Below, in pieces: positions 24,109 through 34,340 of a stretch of DNA of 64,000 bases. Every line of letters begins with the position of its first letter. The stretch's first letter is position 1. The translations under genes were made by a program, and so were the position numbers. The notes beneath the pieces are model-generated. The model did not search any database and had not been told where the DNA came from. It worked only from the letters and a program-made list of their open reading frames with translations. This DNA comes from Bradyrhizobium sp. SSBR45G (GTDB lineage Bacteria; Pseudomonadota; Alphaproteobacteria; Rhizobiales; Xanthobacteraceae): contig NZ_BSCT01000031.1 of the NCBI RefSeq assembly GCF_030159255.1, forward strand, positions 40,681 to 104,680, written 5' to 3'.

Positions 24109-27100
24109 TCAAATTCCAAGGCCTCGGCCTCTGCCGAGATCGATGCCATGAGCGAAGGCCAGTTCCTGGCCGAGCCGGCGGCCTGTTTCGAATGCGATGC
24201 CGAGGTCTTTCTTGCGACTGGCGAGGATAGATTCCAGTTGCGGATCGCGCTCGAGGCTTTTGGCCATATCGCACATCGCGGAGCGGGCGGCCTTATAGCC
24301 GGAGATGTCGCCAGCTTGATACAGGCGCTGGCTGGCGTGGTCGAGCTTCTGCCAACGTTCCACGAACCCGTCGGCCCGACGGCTCGGATCGATGCGTAGT
24401 TCGGTTTCGATCTGGAGCGCGCGAACCGCGCGGCTGACCTGGCCCCCAGCCGCCTCGCGAGCCAGTTCTGGGCTTTGCTTGTACGCGGCCTCAGCATCAT
24501 GCGAGCCATAGGGCCGCACCGCCTCGAAGGCCTGGCGGGCCTTCTGTAGCTCTTTGACTTGGTCCGGACTTGCCACACCGCCTGTCTCCTTTGCCGTGAA
24601 GATCGCATCCACGGCGCGGGCATGGCGCACCAGCGCTCGGGTCCGCACGCGACGCAGTTCCTTGTCCGCCTCTTCGGCCACCTTCCTGTCCGCCGCTTCG
24701 GTGGCGCGTGGCTCGGCTCTTGCAACGCTGCTTTCCCTTTCCGGCGATCCGCGCTCGGGCCTCCGTCCGCCATCCCGGTCGGGCACCTCTCCAGGGACGC
24801 GAACGCCGTCGAACATCTCGCGCAGCTTCTCCGGCACAATCTTGCGCACGATCTCGGCCACGCGCTCGCGGAAGGTGATCCCACGCCGCTCGGCGTAACT
24901 CTGGACCGGATCGACGCGCTCGTAATCCGAGGCCATATCCTTGGCGCGATCGCGCGACAGGGCACGGGTGAGCCGGTCCTGACCCGCAAAATCATCACGG
25001 CCATAGTGCAGGCCTACCCCGTCGCGGTGCCGAGACAGCGCGACATAGCTGCTGTGGGCGTCCATGCCCGGCGTCGCCAGCACATAGACGCGGTCCACCG
25101 TCATGCCCTGCGCCTTGTGGATCGTCGCCGCATAGCCATGGTCAATCCGGTTGTAATCCTTCAGGTCAAAGCGCACAGATCGGCCATCGTCGGTCTGCAC
25201 GGTCAGGAACCGCGCGCTGACCTGTTCGACGGTCCCGAGGGTGCCGTTCTTCACGCCCAGGCCGCGCTCGTTCTGTAGGAACATGATGCGATCCCCGCAG
25301 GCGAAGGACCTCGCGCCGCGCTCGACCGCCACACGCACCTCGTCGCCGAGATCGCCGGCGGCCCGCATTCGCTCGCGCGCTGCCTCGTTCAGCTCCCGAA
25401 CTTCGTCGTTGGTGTGGGTGAGGATGATCCGACTTCGGTCCGGTGACGCCTGTCGGTCGTGGTCCCAGCGCGCGATCAGATCGTCGCGTGCCTGCTCGCT
25501 GGTCTGGACCTCATGCACCATCCCGTGGGAGCGGTAAGCTCCGAGCGCTTCCCCCACTTTGCCGGTCGCCAGATCGCGCGTGGCATCGCGCTGCCAGTCC
25601 TCCCGCTGACGCCGCACTTCACTGATTTCCGCCCCGCTGTGACGCTCATGGATAGACCGGAACGACGCGCCCGCTTCGATCGCCTGCAGCTGCTGCGGAT
25701 CGCCGACCAGCACCACCTTGGCGCCAGCTTCCGCCGCATGAGACAGCACGCGATCGAGCTGGCGCGCGCCGACCATGCCGGCTTCGTCGATGACCAGCAC
25801 ATCGCTCGATTTGAGCAGATCACGGCCCTGTCTCCAGCCATGCTCCAGGCTGGCAATCGTGCGTGACGCAATGCCCGATCCGCTTTCGAGATTTTCCGCC
25901 GCAATGCCGGACAGCGCCACGCCACGAACCTCGAAGCCGGCCGCTTCCCACGCCTCCCGCGCCACCCCCAGCATCGCGCTCTTTCCCGTCCCGGCATGGC
26001 CGACGACGATGCTGAGGTCGCGTCCGTCCGTGACATGCGCCAGCGCCTCGGCCTGCTCGGATGACAGGACCAGGCCGCGCGCTTCCGCATGCGCCAAAGC
26101 TATCCTGCGCTCCGCGTCGCGCCCCTCATGAAGCTCCCGGTCAGCCATCCGTTCAGCGGCCCTGTCCAGGCGCTGTTCGGCCTCGATCATTCCGCGGGTG
26201 GTGAACCGATCCTCGCCGCGGGCGTCCTTACCGAGTTCGACCAGATCGGGCGCTCCCTGCATCGCGCCCATGACCTGGTTGAACTGGTCGATCCCGTCAC
26301 TGTGTCGGTGGGCGAACTTGGCCAGGTCGCGTCGCGTGAAGGTCGATTGCTGCTGGGTGATCGCGTCCAATCCAAGCGAGGGATCCGCGATAATCCGCGC
26401 GCCATTGCCGCGCGCGATCTCCCGGTGCATCTCGGCCCGGTCCGCCTGACCGACTTCGCCCGCGGTGCCTCGGACCTCGATCCGTTGCGCCGGTGCGCCG
26501 ATCTGAGTCTGTGGCTCCAGCGCGATGCCCTGGGCTTCCAGACTGCGATGGTCGGTCCGCGCGTCGATGTCGAGCTCGGCCAGGCGTTCATTGGCAAGCT
26601 CAGCCCAACGCTTCCGCCAGCGCTCCACCATCTCGGTGCGGTTCCAGTCCCGGACCTTCTGACCAAACCCATTCCCGTCCACTGCGCGCATGGTCAGCAT
26701 GACATGGGCATGGGGCTTGGGCATGCCGTCCTCGGCTCTGTCCCAATGCACATTGAGGTCGGCGATCATGCCAAGACCGACGAACTCGCTCCGAACGAAG
26801 TCCCGAGCCAGCTCGATCCCCTGCGCCTCAGTCAGCTCGCGAGGAAGGGCGAACTCGACCTCACGGGCCAGCTGCGCATCCTTCCGGACTTCGCACGCCT
26901 CGACATCGTTCCAGAGCCGAGCGCGGTTACTCCAGGCTTCCGGCGTGCCTTCAGGCAGCATCACCTCGGAATGGACGACGCCGTGCTTTCCGGAAAAGTC
27001 CTGCTCACGGCCCAACCGCTCGTCACGCAGCCGTGAAGCGGAGCGGTAGGCTGCCGACGCCACCGCGCTGCTCCCGGCCTTCCGGCCAATGATCTTGACG

Positions 27101-27120
27101 TGAAGATGATAGATCGCCAT
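24109..27120 (-). CDS. traA: Ti-type conjugative relaxase/helicase TraA
   Basis: 1003 residues. The MobA/MobL relaxase domain fills about 1-230: the likely nicking tyrosine is in SAAYRSAS and the metal histidines are in KPHAHVML. A RecD/TrwC-like helicase follows with Walker A GHAGTGKSA, Walker B DVLVIDEAGM, GDPQQLQAIE and a C-terminal HGYAATIHKAQGMT motif. A charged tail ends the protein. It nicks oriT and unwinds the strand for transfer. The oriT lies just upstream of its start. No type IV secretion genes are in the window, so the element would need a helper. Confidence 0.95.
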   Translation of the reverse strand: MAIYHLHVKIIGRKAGSSAVASAAYRSASRLRDERLGREQDFSGKHGVVHSEVMLPEGTPEAWSNRARLWNDVEACEVRKDAQLAREVEFALPRELTEAQGIELARDFVRSEFVGLGMIADLNVHWDRAEDGMPKPHAHVMLTMRAVDGNGFGQKVRDWNRTEMVERWRKRWAELANERLAELDIDARTDHRSLEAQGIALEPQTQIGAPAQRIEVRGTAGEVGQADRAEMHREIARGNGARIIADPSLGLDAITQQQSTFTRRDLAKFAHRHSDGIDQFNQVMGAMQGAPDLVELGKDARGEDRFTTRGMIEAEQRLDRAAERMADRELHEGRDAERRIALAHAEARGLVLSSEQAEALAHVTDGRDLSIVVGHAGTGKSAMLGVAREAWEAAGFEVRGVALSGIAAENLESGSGIASRTIASLEHGWRQGRDLLKSSDVLVIDEAGMVGARQLDRVLSHAAEAGAKVVLVGDPQQLQAIEAGASFRSIHERHSGAEISEVRRQREDWQRDATRDLATGKVGEALGAYRSHGMVHEVQTSEQARDDLIARWDHDRQASPDRSRIILTHTNDEVRELNEAARERMRAAGDLGDEVRVAVERGARSFACGDRIMFLQNERGLGVKNGTLGTVEQVSARFLTVQTDDGRSVRFDLKDYNRIDHGYAATIHKAQGMTVDRVYVLATPGMDAHSSYVALSRHRDGVGLHYGRDDFAGQDRLTRALSRDRAKDMASDYERVDPVQSYAERRGITFRERVAEIVRKIVPEKLREMFDGVRVPGEVPDRDGGRRPERGSPERESSVARAEPRATEAADRKVAEEADKELRRVRTRALVRHARAVDAIFTAKETGGVASPDQVKELQKARQAFEAVRPYGSHDAEAAYKQSPELAREAAGGQVSRAVRALQIETELRIDPSRRADGFVERWQKLDHASQRLYQAGDISGYKAARSAMCDMAKSLERDPQLESILASRKKDLGIAFETGRRLGQELAFAHGIDLGRGRGLGI

Positions 27121-27147
27121 AGCGACCAGAGCATCTACACAGCGAAG

Positions 27148-27207
27148 CGTACGTCGGCACGACGTATAAGCGCGCCCTCCCTCGAAAAAATCTCGGGAGG
27201 GATTACC
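27148..27207. other. oriT: Predicted origin of transfer (oriT)
   Basis: Between the divergent traA and traD-like genes lies ACGTCG-GCA-CGACGT (27151-27165), then ATAAGCGCGCCCT (27166-27178). The latter resembles the nick region of Ti and RSF1010 plasmids (consensus near TAAGTGCGCCCT). A second inverted repeat, CCCTCCC with GGGAGGG, follows at 27175-27201. The nick would fall near 27173-27176. Confidence 0.75.
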
Positions 27208-27288
27208 GCGTCCCAGGGTGTCCTGACGACCCTACAGCGTTGTGCTGGGTGTCGAGCTATCATTTCTCCATCAAAATTCACGGAGACT

Positions 27289-27600
27289 ATGATGCGCAAA
27301 CCACGAGACTTCGATGCAGATCTCAAGGCACTCGAGGACAAGGCGCGAGGCATGAAAGCCAGCAAAGTGCGACAGCTCGGCGAATTGGTCATCGCGACTG
27401 GTGCTGATACGCTCAGCGTCGATGAATTGGCAGGCGCACTGATTGTACTGGCCGAGACGAAAGATGCCGGAAAGAGGGAGGCATGGTCCAAGCGCGGGGC
27501 CGCATTCTTTCAAAGCCGGTCGCGGCGAACTGCGCCAGCAATTGTTCGCAACATCGATGGTGCTCCTGTGTGCCACTTCGTTGGCGATCGGGAGATTTAG
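27289..27600 (+). CDS. traD: TraD-like conjugal transfer protein
   Basis: 103 residues from ATG 27289, with CGGAG five bases upstream. The helical core (KPRDFDADLKALEDKA, LGELVIATGADTLS, LAGALI) resembles the small TraD/TraC proteins that sit opposite traA in Ti-type transfer regions and assist the relaxosome. The C-terminal 35 residues appear unrelated to the usual TraD end. Divergent from traA across oriT, as in Ti plasmids. Confidence 0.75.
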   Translation: MMRKPRDFDADLKALEDKARGMKASKVRQLGELVIATGADTLSVDELAGALIVLAETKDAGKREAWSKRGAAFFQSRSRRTAPAIVRNIDGAPVCHFVGDREI

Positions 27601-27715
27601 GAGGCAAGCCTTTGTCTGGGTAGGCGCTAGGAGCGCTAGCTGTATCGACCTTGGTCACGTTCTCTTCTGATCAAGGGCTTGCCAGTTACAACAAGTCCAC
27701 TTCGGACTTTCTCTT

Positions 27716-30604
27716 TTATGAGGCGCCGCCACTCGTTGCGTCCTCTATCTCGGTCAACAATCTGGAGGCACGGACAAGGTCTTGCGTACCAAAACCTTCA
27801 GTAAATTCCCCAAAAATTGGAGCGAGCAATTGGACTGCGTCTTTCTCGCGGCCTGTCGTCGCCCAATGAGCCGCGAGGTCGGTGGCGGTCCGAAGTGCGA
27901 AAGTCAACGCGCCGATAGCGCGGGCCTCGGCAAGCGCCTGCTTGAACAGCTTTTCAGCGCGGACAGTTTCGCCTGCGTGGAGAAAGATCGATGCATTGAC
28001 ACGAAGGAGTTCCGAGCGGCACCAGCGTTCGCCTTGGCGTTCCTGATAAGCGATCGCTCGCCTGACGGCGTCTCGCGCTTCGGCGACCCGTCCTTGTCGA
28101 AGATAGGCGCGAGCGAGGAAAGCCAGATAGCTGCCGATCCGCATCAAGAAGCGGCATTCAATCAGTTCATCGATCGCGTCGCGAATATCCTCCACCGCCC
28201 GCCGATCGCCGCGCAAGTTGCGCAGGCAGGCGGAGAAATAGCGCTCGACTGAAACCCAGCGAGAGATGCGCTCTCGTTCCAGGTTACGACGCAAACGTTC
28301 TGTGAAGAACGCGAGCGCATCAAGATCGCCAATTTCCAGGGAGATGGGAAGAGCGGCCAGCCCGAGTGCGTTCGACTGTGATACCCAATGGCCGCCGCGG
28401 TCTGCAGCATCCACGGCGTCGCGCGCCAGCTTGGCGGCGTAGTCGGCCTGCCCCTGCATCCACGCGACGAAGGGCAGGTTGAAGCGGACGGTGATGAAGC
28501 GGTAGACCTCATTTGCATCCTTGCGCGAACGTCCCTGGGCCAGCGAATGGGTGGACGCGAGACGATCGAGAACTGGGCGGCTTTTGCCTAATTCGCCTGC
28601 GAAGGCGTGGGCCCAGGCCAAGGCCCTGTCGGCTTCGGATGTGGCCGTTGAATCGGGGTCCCGGCCGGCCAGCGAGGTAGCCTGCTCAAGATAGGTTATG
28701 GCACGTGCGATTTCTCCGATCTGGAGCAGGTAAAACGCAAAACCTACCAGCGCGCGCTGCTGATAATCGACGTTGCCGGCGCGTGTCGCGAACGCGATGG
28801 CATCAAGCCAAGCGACCTCGTTCTCATTCGAACTCTTGCGGGCGTAGAACAGACTCCATCCGAGGGCACAGGCGAGCTTCGCTTTTGACAGATCGTCGCA
28901 TGGGACGCACTTGGCCAAGGCGAGTGCGACCTCCAGCCGCGCCTGCGCCTCCGACAGGATGGAGGTTTCCGACCAGAGAGTGATAGCCGCAACTGCAAGC
29001 CTGATGCCGAGCATGGGATCGCCTTGCTCGCCGAACGACCACGATAATGCGCTTCTCAGATCGGCAATGCGGCCGAGGTAGCGCTCGGTCCAATCGGCCG
29101 GCTCGCGCCAATTCCACTCCTCCTCGGACTGCTCGAACAGCGCTATCATACGTTCCGCATGCCGGCGCATCGCCGAGTCGCACGCCGGGTCGCCTCGACA
29201 CCGCTCGGCCGCGTAGCGGCGTGTACTGTCGAGCAGCCGGTAGCGCAGGCTCGCGCCCCGGGCCTGTGCGCTCAACAGTGATTTGGCGACGAGACTCCCG
29301 AGTGCGGTCACAACGTCGATTGGCGTGAGCCCTGCCGCGTCTGCCACGAAGACCGCATCATCGTGCTCGAACCCGTCACTGAACACAGACAGTACGGCGA
29401 AGAGCCTGGCTTCCTTCTGCGAGAGCAGCCGGTAGCTCCACTCAATCGTCGCCATCAGCGTTTCATGGCGCGGCAACGAGACGGCGATGCTGGCCGCGGC
29501 AAAACCGAGCTTCTGATCGAGATTGACCAATAGCTCCCGCGGAGTAAACCTGCCGATTTGGGCTGCAGCCAATTCGATGGCCAATGGAAGTCCGTCCAAC
29601 GAATGGCAGATCGTGGCTATTGCGTTGCAATCGTCGTCGACGAACTCGTAATCCGACCATTCGGTAGCGCGTCGGACGAACAGCTCCACCGCCGGGAATC
29701 TGACAGCCTGATCGACCGACAGTCCAAGACCGAAGCTCGGAAATGAGAGAGAGCCAAGCCGAATGACATGCTCCAGGGTGGTGCCGAGCGGCTCGCGGCT
29801 CGTAGCAAGCAGCCTCGATGGCGATGTGTCCGTCATGAACTTGCTGGCAAAGATCGTGGCGGCGGGCAGCACATGCTCGCAGTTGTCGAGGATGAGCAGC
29901 ATTTGCCGCGGCCGCAGATAGTCGAGGACAGCAGCCAGACCAACGTCCGTATTGCCTCGGATTCCGAGCGCCGTCACCAGAGCCGCGCCGAACAGGGTAG
30001 GATCGGAGATCGTCGTGAGATCGACGAAGCAGACGCCGTCGCGATATCTTGAAGCGTGCGCCTGAGCGACGGCCAAGGCGACGGTTGTCTTCCCGATTCC
30101 CCCGGCGCCGGCCAGTGTTATGTGTCTGTCCTCGGCGAGTAGATCGGCGATGGCGGCGATATCGGCTTCCCGGCCCACGATGCCGCGCGGCAATGGCGGC
30201 TGCGTAAGCGGGGGCGGATCAGCTGGCGTAGGCTCCTCCTCGATATCGCCGATCCCGACCCGGACATCGGCGATGAATTTGTACCCGCGCCGCGCGACGG
30301 TCGCGATGTAGACGGGCTCGATCTGGGTGTCTCCCAGCGAGCGCCGCAAGCTCCACATATTGACCTTGAGGTTGCTGTCATGGACGTACGTGCCCGGCCA
30401 GGCGGCCGCCGTCAGGTCGTTCTTGCTGACGAGCTCGCCACGGCGCTGCACCAGCAGACGCAAGAGCTCGAAGGCGCGTCCGCCCAGTTTGACGGGGCGC
30501 TCGTCCAGTAGAAGAAGCTGACGGCCGGGGACAAGTCGAAAAGGACCGAAGCTGAACGTCAGCTCCTGTCGGGCTGCACCCAGTTCTTTTGTGGCGGTCC
30601 GCAT
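27716..30604 (-). CDS. Winged-helix / STAND ATPase / TPR transcriptional regulator (copy 1)
   Basis: 962 residues from ATG 30604. An OmpR/CadC-type winged helix fills about 15-105 (LGGRAFELLRLLVQR, SNLKVNMWSLRRSLGD, YIATVARRGYKFIA). A STAND/NB-ARC ATPase follows, with Walker A GAGGIGKTT and Walker B LLILDNCEHV, and then TPR-like helices to the end. Proteins of this design bind DNA through the N terminus and switch on after ligand and ATP binding. A paralogue lies at 35273-38110, and the two bracket an enzyme cluster, so both probably control it. The signal is unknown. Confidence 0.88.
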   Translation of the reverse strand: MRTATKELGAARQELTFSFGPFRLVPGRQLLLLDERPVKLGGRAFELLRLLVQRRGELVSKNDLTAAAWPGTYVHDSNLKVNMWSLRRSLGDTQIEPVYIATVARRGYKFIADVRVGIGDIEEEPTPADPPPLTQPPLPRGIVGREADIAAIADLLAEDRHITLAGAGGIGKTTVALAVAQAHASRYRDGVCFVDLTTISDPTLFGAALVTALGIRGNTDVGLAAVLDYLRPRQMLLILDNCEHVLPAATIFASKFMTDTSPSRLLATSREPLGTTLEHVIRLGSLSFPSFGLGLSVDQAVRFPAVELFVRRATEWSDYEFVDDDCNAIATICHSLDGLPLAIELAAAQIGRFTPRELLVNLDQKLGFAAASIAVSLPRHETLMATIEWSYRLLSQKEARLFAVLSVFSDGFEHDDAVFVADAAGLTPIDVVTALGSLVAKSLLSAQARGASLRYRLLDSTRRYAAERCRGDPACDSAMRRHAERMIALFEQSEEEWNWREPADWTERYLGRIADLRSALSWSFGEQGDPMLGIRLAVAAITLWSETSILSEAQARLEVALALAKCVPCDDLSKAKLACALGWSLFYARKSSNENEVAWLDAIAFATRAGNVDYQQRALVGFAFYLLQIGEIARAITYLEQATSLAGRDPDSTATSEADRALAWAHAFAGELGKSRPVLDRLASTHSLAQGRSRKDANEVYRFITVRFNLPFVAWMQGQADYAAKLARDAVDAADRGGHWVSQSNALGLAALPISLEIGDLDALAFFTERLRRNLERERISRWVSVERYFSACLRNLRGDRRAVEDIRDAIDELIECRFLMRIGSYLAFLARAYLRQGRVAEARDAVRRAIAYQERQGERWCRSELLRVNASIFLHAGETVRAEKLFKQALAEARAIGALTFALRTATDLAAHWATTGREKDAVQLLAPIFGEFTEGFGTQDLVRASRLLTEIEDATSGGAS

Positions 30605-31033
30605 TGAGCAAGGCCAATCGGTCGACGAGATCAATTGGTAATATCATGATCCAAAAAGTTAATAAAGCGAACCATTTGCAACTGCAGGAGTGCGGGCCCA
30701 AAACTTCCTGTCCAAGGCGCTCGGGTTATTTTTTGGGCACGCTGCGAACGGCTGTGCTGATAAACCCGATGCCTCATGATGGAGTTGCGGAAACTCGGCG
30801 GAACACTCTTTCGAATTGCACTTCAGCGAGGAAGCGGAGCGGGGGGCGGCGCGCGAGTGCAACCTGTTGCTCGCCTTTAACGCCTTTTAACCGAGCCACG
30901 TCTGGACTTCGCTGTCGCTCCTTGAGAATTTCAGCATCGGCATGGCAGCGGCCCGGGGCTGCACTCATTGACCGGACGGAATGATCGCTCTTGCGGTAGG
31001 AGGCTGAAAATCACCGCAACTTGCGGAGGTTTG
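30605..31033. other. Intergenic region, degraded copy of the AraC leader
   Basis: No gene is supported. The stretch around 30870-30920 resembles the leader at about 41040-41080 of the intact AraC gene (shared CTTTTAACCG and CTGGACTT blocks), so the duplication covers upstream DNA as well. Confidence 0.45.
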
Positions 31034-31960
31034 ATGGCACTCGTGACTCATGGAGATCGGAAGTACCGAAACAGCGAGAAACTCGCAGCGGGCAACGACT
31101 GGCCAGAGCTGAGCATAGAACATCGTAAGTTTGCAGCAGGATGCCAGGCGACGCCGGTTCCCTTCTGCGAGCTGGTGATGCTGCTGTCAGGCCGCGGGAT
31201 TGTCTGTGGCACCGGCAACGCAGAAATCCAGAAAAGCCTAGCGCGGCGCGGCATGAGCGACCTCGTCCCGCTCAGGACGCAGGAAAGTCATGTCGAGCTT
31301 TCGGACAGAATGGAGTGTCTTCATCATCTCCCGCCGCCGCTGCTCGACCAGAGCGCGCCCGCGGACTTCGACATCGACCAGCAAAGATCGAAATCGCCTA
31401 CGCTCGCGGTCTGGCGGACCGGGTGCTCTTCCACATCTGCTCACACTTCGGATCTGCTTCACCCTCCGCGCCAGTCGACTGACGCGCTGTTCGTGGACGG
31501 ATTCAAGTCACGCTCGCAGCGCATCTTTTGGGCAAATACACAATCGATGGCTGTCGTGCACCCGACAAGTCTCCGTCGCTCGATCCAAGGCGTCTGCAGC
31601 GCGTGCTCGATTATATCGAGACGTCTCTGGGAGACGAGGTCGGGCTCGACGATCTGGCGGCTCAGGCCTGTCTCAGCCCCTATCATTTCTGCCGGCTGTT
31701 TCGCGAAGCGGCCGGATTGTCACCGCACCGATACGCAACTGATCGGCGCGTGCAGGCTGCGCAGCACGAACTCGGGCGTAGTCGACCCTTCTTGGTAGAA
31801 ATCGGCCCTGGAATTCGGTTTTGGCTCGCAAGCGAACTTCACGCGTGTCTTCCGCAAGGCCGCAAACCGCTCTCCGGGGCAGTATCGCGAATTGTGCTGC
31901 GGCCAGATCGAGGCAATTGCCGATGAGCCCGATCCGAACGACCGCAGGGATTGCTCGTGA
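31034..31960 (+). pseudogene. Frameshifted AraC-family regulator
   Basis: A degraded copy of the intact AraC gene at 41155-42090. The N-terminal part (THGDRKYRNSEKLA, SDRMECLH) starts at ATG 31034, then the homology jumps frame near 31385, 31435, 31510 and 31800. The helix-turn-helix part (LDDLAAQACLSPYHF) is readable in another frame, and the homologous C terminus ends at TGA 31958. The homology even continues past the stop for about 20 bp (GATCCCGCAGGATTCGCAA in both). It cannot make a full regulator. Confidence 0.88.
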
Positions 31961-32048
31961 TCCCGCAGGATTCGCAAATACGATTTTGGGGCCCCGCGAT
32001 AATGTCGTTGCAACATGTTTCCTTATGGAACCGTCCAGGAAGCCGATC

Positions 32049-32726
32049 ATGACCCAACACGTCCTGTTTATCGTCAGCAACGCAGCAGTGATCGGCCCAC
32101 AGAATCGCAAGACGGGCTTCTTTTTCGCCGAGGTTGCGCATCCGTTCGATGTTCTTGACAAGGCAGGCGTCGCGGTTGAATTCGCTTCCCTGAGAGGCGG
32201 ATGGACGCCCTATGACGCCTACGACGAGAAAGATCCTGCGCAAAAAGCCTTCCTTGAAAGCAAAGCTTTTCGCCGTCTCAATCGCAGCCGCAAGCTGGCC
32301 GAGGTGGATGCTGCGGATTTTGATGCGATACTGGTGCCAGGCGGACTTGGGCCGATGGTCGATATCCAGCGAAACCCTACCGTTCATAATGCGGTTGTGC
32401 GTGCGTGGAGCACGGGAAAATTCGTGACGGCCGTTTGTCACGGTCCATGCGCGCTTCTCGGAGTAGACCTTGGCGACGGCAAGCCGTTCGTGCGGGGAAG
32501 AAAGCTAACATCGTTCTCGAAGAAGGAAGAGTACGACTACGCACGTGAAGATGTTCCTTACGAGCTTGAAGATGCTTTGAGGGCCGAGGGCGCTGAATAT
32601 ACGTCTGCGGATAACTGGCAGCCCCACGTCGTCGTCGATGGGCGCCTCATCACCGGGCAGAATCCTGCATCGGCCGGGCTCCTGGCAAAGGAGCTGCTGG
32701 CGGCACTCAGAAGCAGCCGCGGATAG
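32049..32726 (+). CDS. DJ-1/PfpI-type class I glutamine amidotransferase-like protein
   Basis: 225 residues from ATG 32049 (AGGAAG upstream). The nucleophile elbow is AVCHGPCALL, with an acidic residue after VPGGLG and a distal WQPHVVVDGRLITGQNP block, as in Hsp31/YajL/HchA-like proteins. Family members act as glyoxalase III or protein deglycases against methylglyoxal, or as chaperones. First intact gene after the ruined AraC gene and probably co-transcribed with the next monooxygenase. Consistent with the carbonyl-stress theme of the island. Confidence 0.85.
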   Translation: MTQHVLFIVSNAAVIGPQNRKTGFFFAEVAHPFDVLDKAGVAVEFASLRGGWTPYDAYDEKDPAQKAFLESKAFRRLNRSRKLAEVDAADFDAILVPGGLGPMVDIQRNPTVHNAVVRAWSTGKFVTAVCHGPCALLGVDLGDGKPFVRGRKLTSFSKKEEYDYAREDVPYELEDALRAEGAEYTSADNWQPHVVVDGRLITGQNPASAGLLAKELLAALRSSRG

Positions 32727-32771
32727 CTGGACCGCTGAGGTAGCAGTCACGGAAAAAAGGTCGGTTCAACA

Positions 32772-33062
32772 ATGCCGTCAAAGATCACTGCCATTCTGGT
32801 TGCTCACCCTGGCAAGGGCCTCGAGCTTGGAGAGCTGCTTGTCGGGATGGCGCCACATTGCAGAGCAGAGCCAGGAAACCTGCGTTGGGACATTTGGCGC
32901 GACAGTGTGGATGATCATCGTTACGTTCTAGACGAACTCTATCGAGACGGTGCTGCGGTCGAAGCGCATCGGAACTCGCAGCATTATCAAGAGTACCTGG
33001 CCAGGGTGCCAAAACTGGCCGAACGTACGGCAGTCGTCGCGGAGGCCGTGGACGTCAGATAA
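32772..33062 (+). CDS. Antibiotic biosynthesis monooxygenase (ABM) family protein
   Basis: 96 residues, one ferredoxin-like ABM domain (ITAILVAHPGKGLELGELL, PGNLRWDIWRD, VLDELYRDGAAVEAHRNSQHYQEYL). ABM proteins such as YgiN act on quinols or small aromatics without cofactors. It starts 45 bp after the DJ-1-like gene. The substrate is unknown. Confidence 0.85.
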   Translation: MPSKITAILVAHPGKGLELGELLVGMAPHCRAEPGNLRWDIWRDSVDDHRYVLDELYRDGAAVEAHRNSQHYQEYLARVPKLAERTAVVAEAVDVR

Positions 33063-33259
33063 TCGGTGTCGTCCGCATGTCGGCAATGTCGCGGAGCTTC
33101 AGTTGCCACAACGCGAAGACAGCCGAGTCGGACAGATCACGCACGCAATCGCGCTTCCTTCACGGAGTTGAAGGTCGACCGATAAGCAGATTATCGAGGT
33201 GATGTCGCTCACACTCGGCTATCGCGAAAGAACCCGGGTGTACGACCGAAGGAGTTGCG

Positions 33260-34264
33260 ATGCGTCTGTCCTGCACGATTGTCATCGGCCTGATCATGGC
33301 GAGTGCACATCCATCGTTCGGGGAGTCCACGGCGTCCGAATGTGGGCCGGTCGCGTCTGCTCATCGCTGCACGTTGCCAATGCCGAGCTGCGCAGCCGGC
33401 GCTTCAACGGTTCACTACCACACGGCCGCTATCAACGGCGTGAACGTGTTCTACCGGGAGGCTGGGCCGGCAGATGGGCCGGTCGCTCTCTTTTTGCATG
33501 GCTTCCCGACGTCCTCGCATATGTTCCGCGATCTGATCCCGAAGTTGGCTCACAGATATCATGTGATTGCGCCGGACTATCCCGGCTTCGGGCAGAGCGA
33601 CGCTCCAGACCGCAGCCGGTTCTCCTATTCGTTTGCGAACTATGCCGAGGTGATCGATGCTTTGCTGGATCAACTCGGTGCAAAGCGCTATGCCATTTAC
33701 GTCATGGATTACGGGGCACCGGTCGGCTATCGGCTCGCTCTCAAACATCCTGAGCGTGTGACTGCCCTCATCGTTCAAAACGGCAACGCCTACGAAGAGG
33801 GGTTGCGAGAAGCTTGGGATCCAATCAAGGCGTATTGGAAAGAAGGCACGGAAGAGCGGAGGAATGCGCTTTCGTTCCTCGTCTCGGCTGCGTCGACGAA
33901 GTTCCTGTACACCGACGGCGTACGCGATCCGACCCGCATCAGTCCAGACAATTGGGTCCACGACCAGGCACTGCTGGATCGTCCAGGAAATAAGGATATT
34001 CAGCTCGACCTGCTGTACGACCACGCGACCAACGTCCCGCTTTATCCTGCCTTCCAGGCGTTTTTCCGCGAGCGTAATCCTCCCGCTCTGATCCTCTGGG
34101 GCAAGAACGACAAAGTCTTCGCTGAAGCAGGTGCGTACGCGTATCTGCGCGATTTGCCAGCAGCCGAGTTGCACATGCTGGACACTGGCCACTTCGCACT
34201 CGAGGACAAAATCGACGTGATGGCGCCGTTGATCAACGACTTTCTCGACCGAGTTAACAAGTAG
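33260..34264 (+). CDS. Exported alpha/beta hydrolase, epoxide hydrolase or dehalogenase type
   Basis: 334 residues from ATG 33260 (AAGGAG upstream), with a signal peptide (cut near SFGES). HGFPTSSHMF forms the oxyanion-hole loop. The nucleophile elbow is VMDYGAPVG with aspartate, which points to the haloalkane dehalogenase/epoxide hydrolase branch rather than esterases. The acid and histidine are in WGKNDKVF and DTGHFALED. Unusual for this branch is the export signal. It probably acts in the periplasm on a reactive electrophile; the substrate is not known. Confidence 0.85.
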   Translation: MRLSCTIVIGLIMASAHPSFGESTASECGPVASAHRCTLPMPSCAAGASTVHYHTAAINGVNVFYREAGPADGPVALFLHGFPTSSHMFRDLIPKLAHRYHVIAPDYPGFGQSDAPDRSRFSYSFANYAEVIDALLDQLGAKRYAIYVMDYGAPVGYRLALKHPERVTALIVQNGNAYEEGLREAWDPIKAYWKEGTEERRNALSFLVSAASTKFLYTDGVRDPTRISPDNWVHDQALLDRPGNKDIQLDLLYDHATNVPLYPAFQAFFRERNPPALILWGKNDKVFAEAGAYAYLRDLPAAELHMLDTGHFALEDKIDVMAPLINDFLDRVNK

Positions 34265-34340
34265 CGCTGATGAAATAATTGCGCGCGAAGCCGACATTGG
34301 CCGTTTTTTCAGGCGACCCCACAAGATGAAAGGAAATCAT

